DNA from: Pleodorina starrii | Taxonomy: Eukaryota; Chlorophyta; Chlorophyceae; Chlamydomonadales; Volvocaceae | NCBI GenBank assembly: GCA_030267565.1 | Contig: BRXU01000006.1 | Span: 3,336,001 to 3,400,000, forward strand | Direction of reading: 5' to 3' | DNA length: 64,000 nucleotides | Shown: positions 63,701-64,000 of the stretch, piece after piece | Layout: every line of letters begins with the position of its first letter | Numbering within the stretch: position 1 is the first letter of the stretch | Translations under genes and position numbers: made by a program | The notes under the pieces: generated by a model | The model's input: the letters and a program-made list of their open reading frames with translations, nothing else | Told to the model about the DNA's origin: nothing | Databases searched by the model: none

Positions 63701-63881
63701 TCCTGTCCATCCCGATGATCAGGGCAAGACGGCGTTTTGGTGCGGCAACCGCCTAATCGCCTACACCCGCATGCCCTATGGTCTTAAGAACGCGTCCGCG
63801 GCCTTCCAGCGACGTATGGACTACGAGCTGCGCAAGGGGGGGTGGATCAGTGGGCCGTTGCTTTTATTGATGATGTTTTGA
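60780..63881 (+). CDS. Gypsy polyprotein (zinc finger, protease, N-terminal reverse transcriptase), ends at a frameshift
   Basis: 1033 residues open. Order: Gln/Ala-rich region; CDYCSRLHAGVC zinc-finger-like motif (about 106-117); Pro/Ala/Gln repeats (QPAQPAQPAQP); a retropepsin-like segment (SATINLITEAMVEAHGLPV, where SATxNLI aligns with the usual 'SGAxxNLI'); a hydrophobic stretch LSLFIVAALLVAFSAGVGA (about 721-739), odd for a gypsy protein; then reverse transcriptase: RMAQDYRPVNKVT, YGLHRPEDIFQRVGKARFFS, KLDMRQGFLQIPV (first catalytic Asp), YTRMPYGLKNASAAFQR. The next motif FIDDVL lies in another frame after seven G at 63836-63842. The initiator is simply the first Met; the true gag start is probably lost. 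Confidence 0.85.
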   Translation: MANWQYGANRVSRDSVGAASAPSEQCRRGQAALASASAAPGADQLKGLIEQFLAATGQGPTGAAAVTTPAPTTKWQADRAKRPGQQQSAQQQQGAGGGAGESRPRCDYCSRLHAGVCFIRNPELAPPNYRAPSGVLQAAFDNNLQAYRARQPAQPAQPAQPAQPAQPVQPPAVAATAQVFDAYGEELYAPAHPALITCHGAICCGQQVAGGVSLEGSGAACATLKQQQVPVSFTPAPIPEIRFTAPKARPKPATATEGGGDRLTGKITLEIPFPLDYGQDFTVRLRAMMSALGLSEGADAAPTESLEEPAAGANSSSGSQQAAQPQAAIQSSGAEAPTAAAAATSVNPAVQHRAANGVKYYVCGDPQGPFATISSLAPERKQQLLAANAEARSYFGSEPHMFYYTDGSIGVAANSSSSSMLCHPQSLRDHSATINLITEAMVEAHGLPVRPTSRQLATGAVKVAVTHELVHEQLSVCLLPGSRHAVRVPMTPTLVVPRTHLFDFLISNPQMQAVADFVTTYPSPQLHFRPNLLEHPDLLVTVPMRNAPGVRPAFVNCSAACCTSFCSATDTKLGGGCNSSQQHSGSPDSGSPADGSGPPGVAGAPSPCSGSEPQAPRVSASSANGSGSPGAQGAPSPQAPADGSDHQPSGFLSSLTRPVAWANSKVLKGAEVLYGQLSKAEVVYSEPERPRREGKRKKRVTRQPTTIVSAKRTWTAWLSLFIVAALLVAFSAGVGATGGSHCGEVGLQAMRQIGAVGVALKGANVSFAEAQSDPSHPCGAGQASALAAVDSYSFDGRMAATAHEFYEKDADGGWIWGNARDFDPALKARLQAVVRDRKGSAFAYSMDELPGYSGDLGPFRLNLTATKPVVQSPRRYSPKETEIIREKTAELLKPGICVEWTGPTLAAVNPVIAAKKDEASGLWTAARMAQDYRPVNKVTEPDKYGLHRPEDIFQRVGKARFFSKLDMRQGFLQIPVHPDDQGKTAFWCGNRLIAYTRMPYGLKNASAAFQRRMDYELRKGGWISGPLLLLMMF
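60798..60833. repeat. Perfect 17-bp-stem hairpin at the start of the gypsy ORF
   Basis: GGCGCCAACCGAGTCTC, two-base loop AA, then the exact reverse complement. The left arm also occurs at 61679-61695 in the same orientation, and 60818-60850 is the exact reverse complement of 61662-61694. Confidence 0.92.
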
Positions 63882-64000
63882 TCGCCACCGACACTGCTGA
63901 GGAGCACGTGGAGGCGGTCGCTCGTGTGCTGGATGTGCTCAACGCGTGTGGGCTCCGCGCTCACCCGGACAAGTCCATCTTCGGCGCCGACGTCGTGGAG

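Larger units (their letters stand above)
60780..64000 (+). mobile_element. Ty3/gypsy-type retrotransposon, left part, running off the right edge
   Basis: Polyprotein with zinc finger, protease and reverse transcriptase. The gag capsid region expected before the zinc finger is missing or very short, and the first 25 codons are an inverted copy of internal sequence, so the 5' end looks rearranged. The frame breaks at a G-run (63836-63842) and resumes in another frame up to the edge (VAFIDDVLIATDTAEEHVEA). No LTR could be defined because the 3' end is outside the window. Confidence 0.85.

Overview
The window looks like nuclear DNA of a flagellated green alga, most likely of the Chlamydomonadales (volvocine-like). 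The reasons are: very high GC; multi-exon genes with clean GT-AG introns; proteins padded with long Ala/Gly/Gln/Pro runs; an IFT52/BLD1 gene that resembles the Chlamydomonas protein along its whole length; a DHNA phytyltransferase of the plastid phylloquinone route; and Ty1/copia and Ty3/gypsy retrotransposons. The species cannot be named from the sequence. Exon boundaries were worked out by hand from splice signals and phase. Every junction in the models below keeps the reading frame.

Layout, left to right. 1-2636 (-): MenA/ABC4-like prenyltransferase, cut by the left edge, with an intron that holds a large palindrome of transposon-derived sequence. 3812-6445 (-): LicD-domain protein whose stop codon lies in a 43-bp tandem array. 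7193-7999: an element with a 180-bp tandem duplication, also present at 47.5-48.4 kb. 8124-12954 (+): copia retrotransposon with two apparently identical LTRs and a target-site duplication, disabled only by two one-base frameshifts. 13219-15482 (+): Rieske [2Fe-2S] protein. 18003-26329 (+): very large TPR/J-domain protein. 26.3-30.8 kb: gene-poor, with an eight-copy 20-bp array. 30830-33355 (-): membrane-anchored GDPD-like protein. 35568-39505 (-): IFT52. 39969-45394 (+): DUF676-type serine esterase, divergent from IFT52 across 463 bp. 45.4-48.7 kb: repeat-rich. 48745-50947 (+): multipass membrane protein of unknown function. 52319-58494 (-): secreted ShKT plus aldo/keto reductase fusion. 60780 to the right edge (+): gypsy polyprotein, frameshifted in the reverse transcriptase.

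The genes do not form one pathway. They are ordinary single-copy-looking nuclear genes interleaved with transposons. The most unusual points are: (1) short repeat families that recur inside introns of unrelated genes, one of them always in the same orientation relative to the gene and ending in a branch-point-like CTGAC plus C-tract; (2) the ShKT-AKR fusion; (3) a fresh copia insertion 265 bp upstream of the Rieske start codon; (4) G-run frameshifts in both retrotransposons; (5) several long perfect palindromes.
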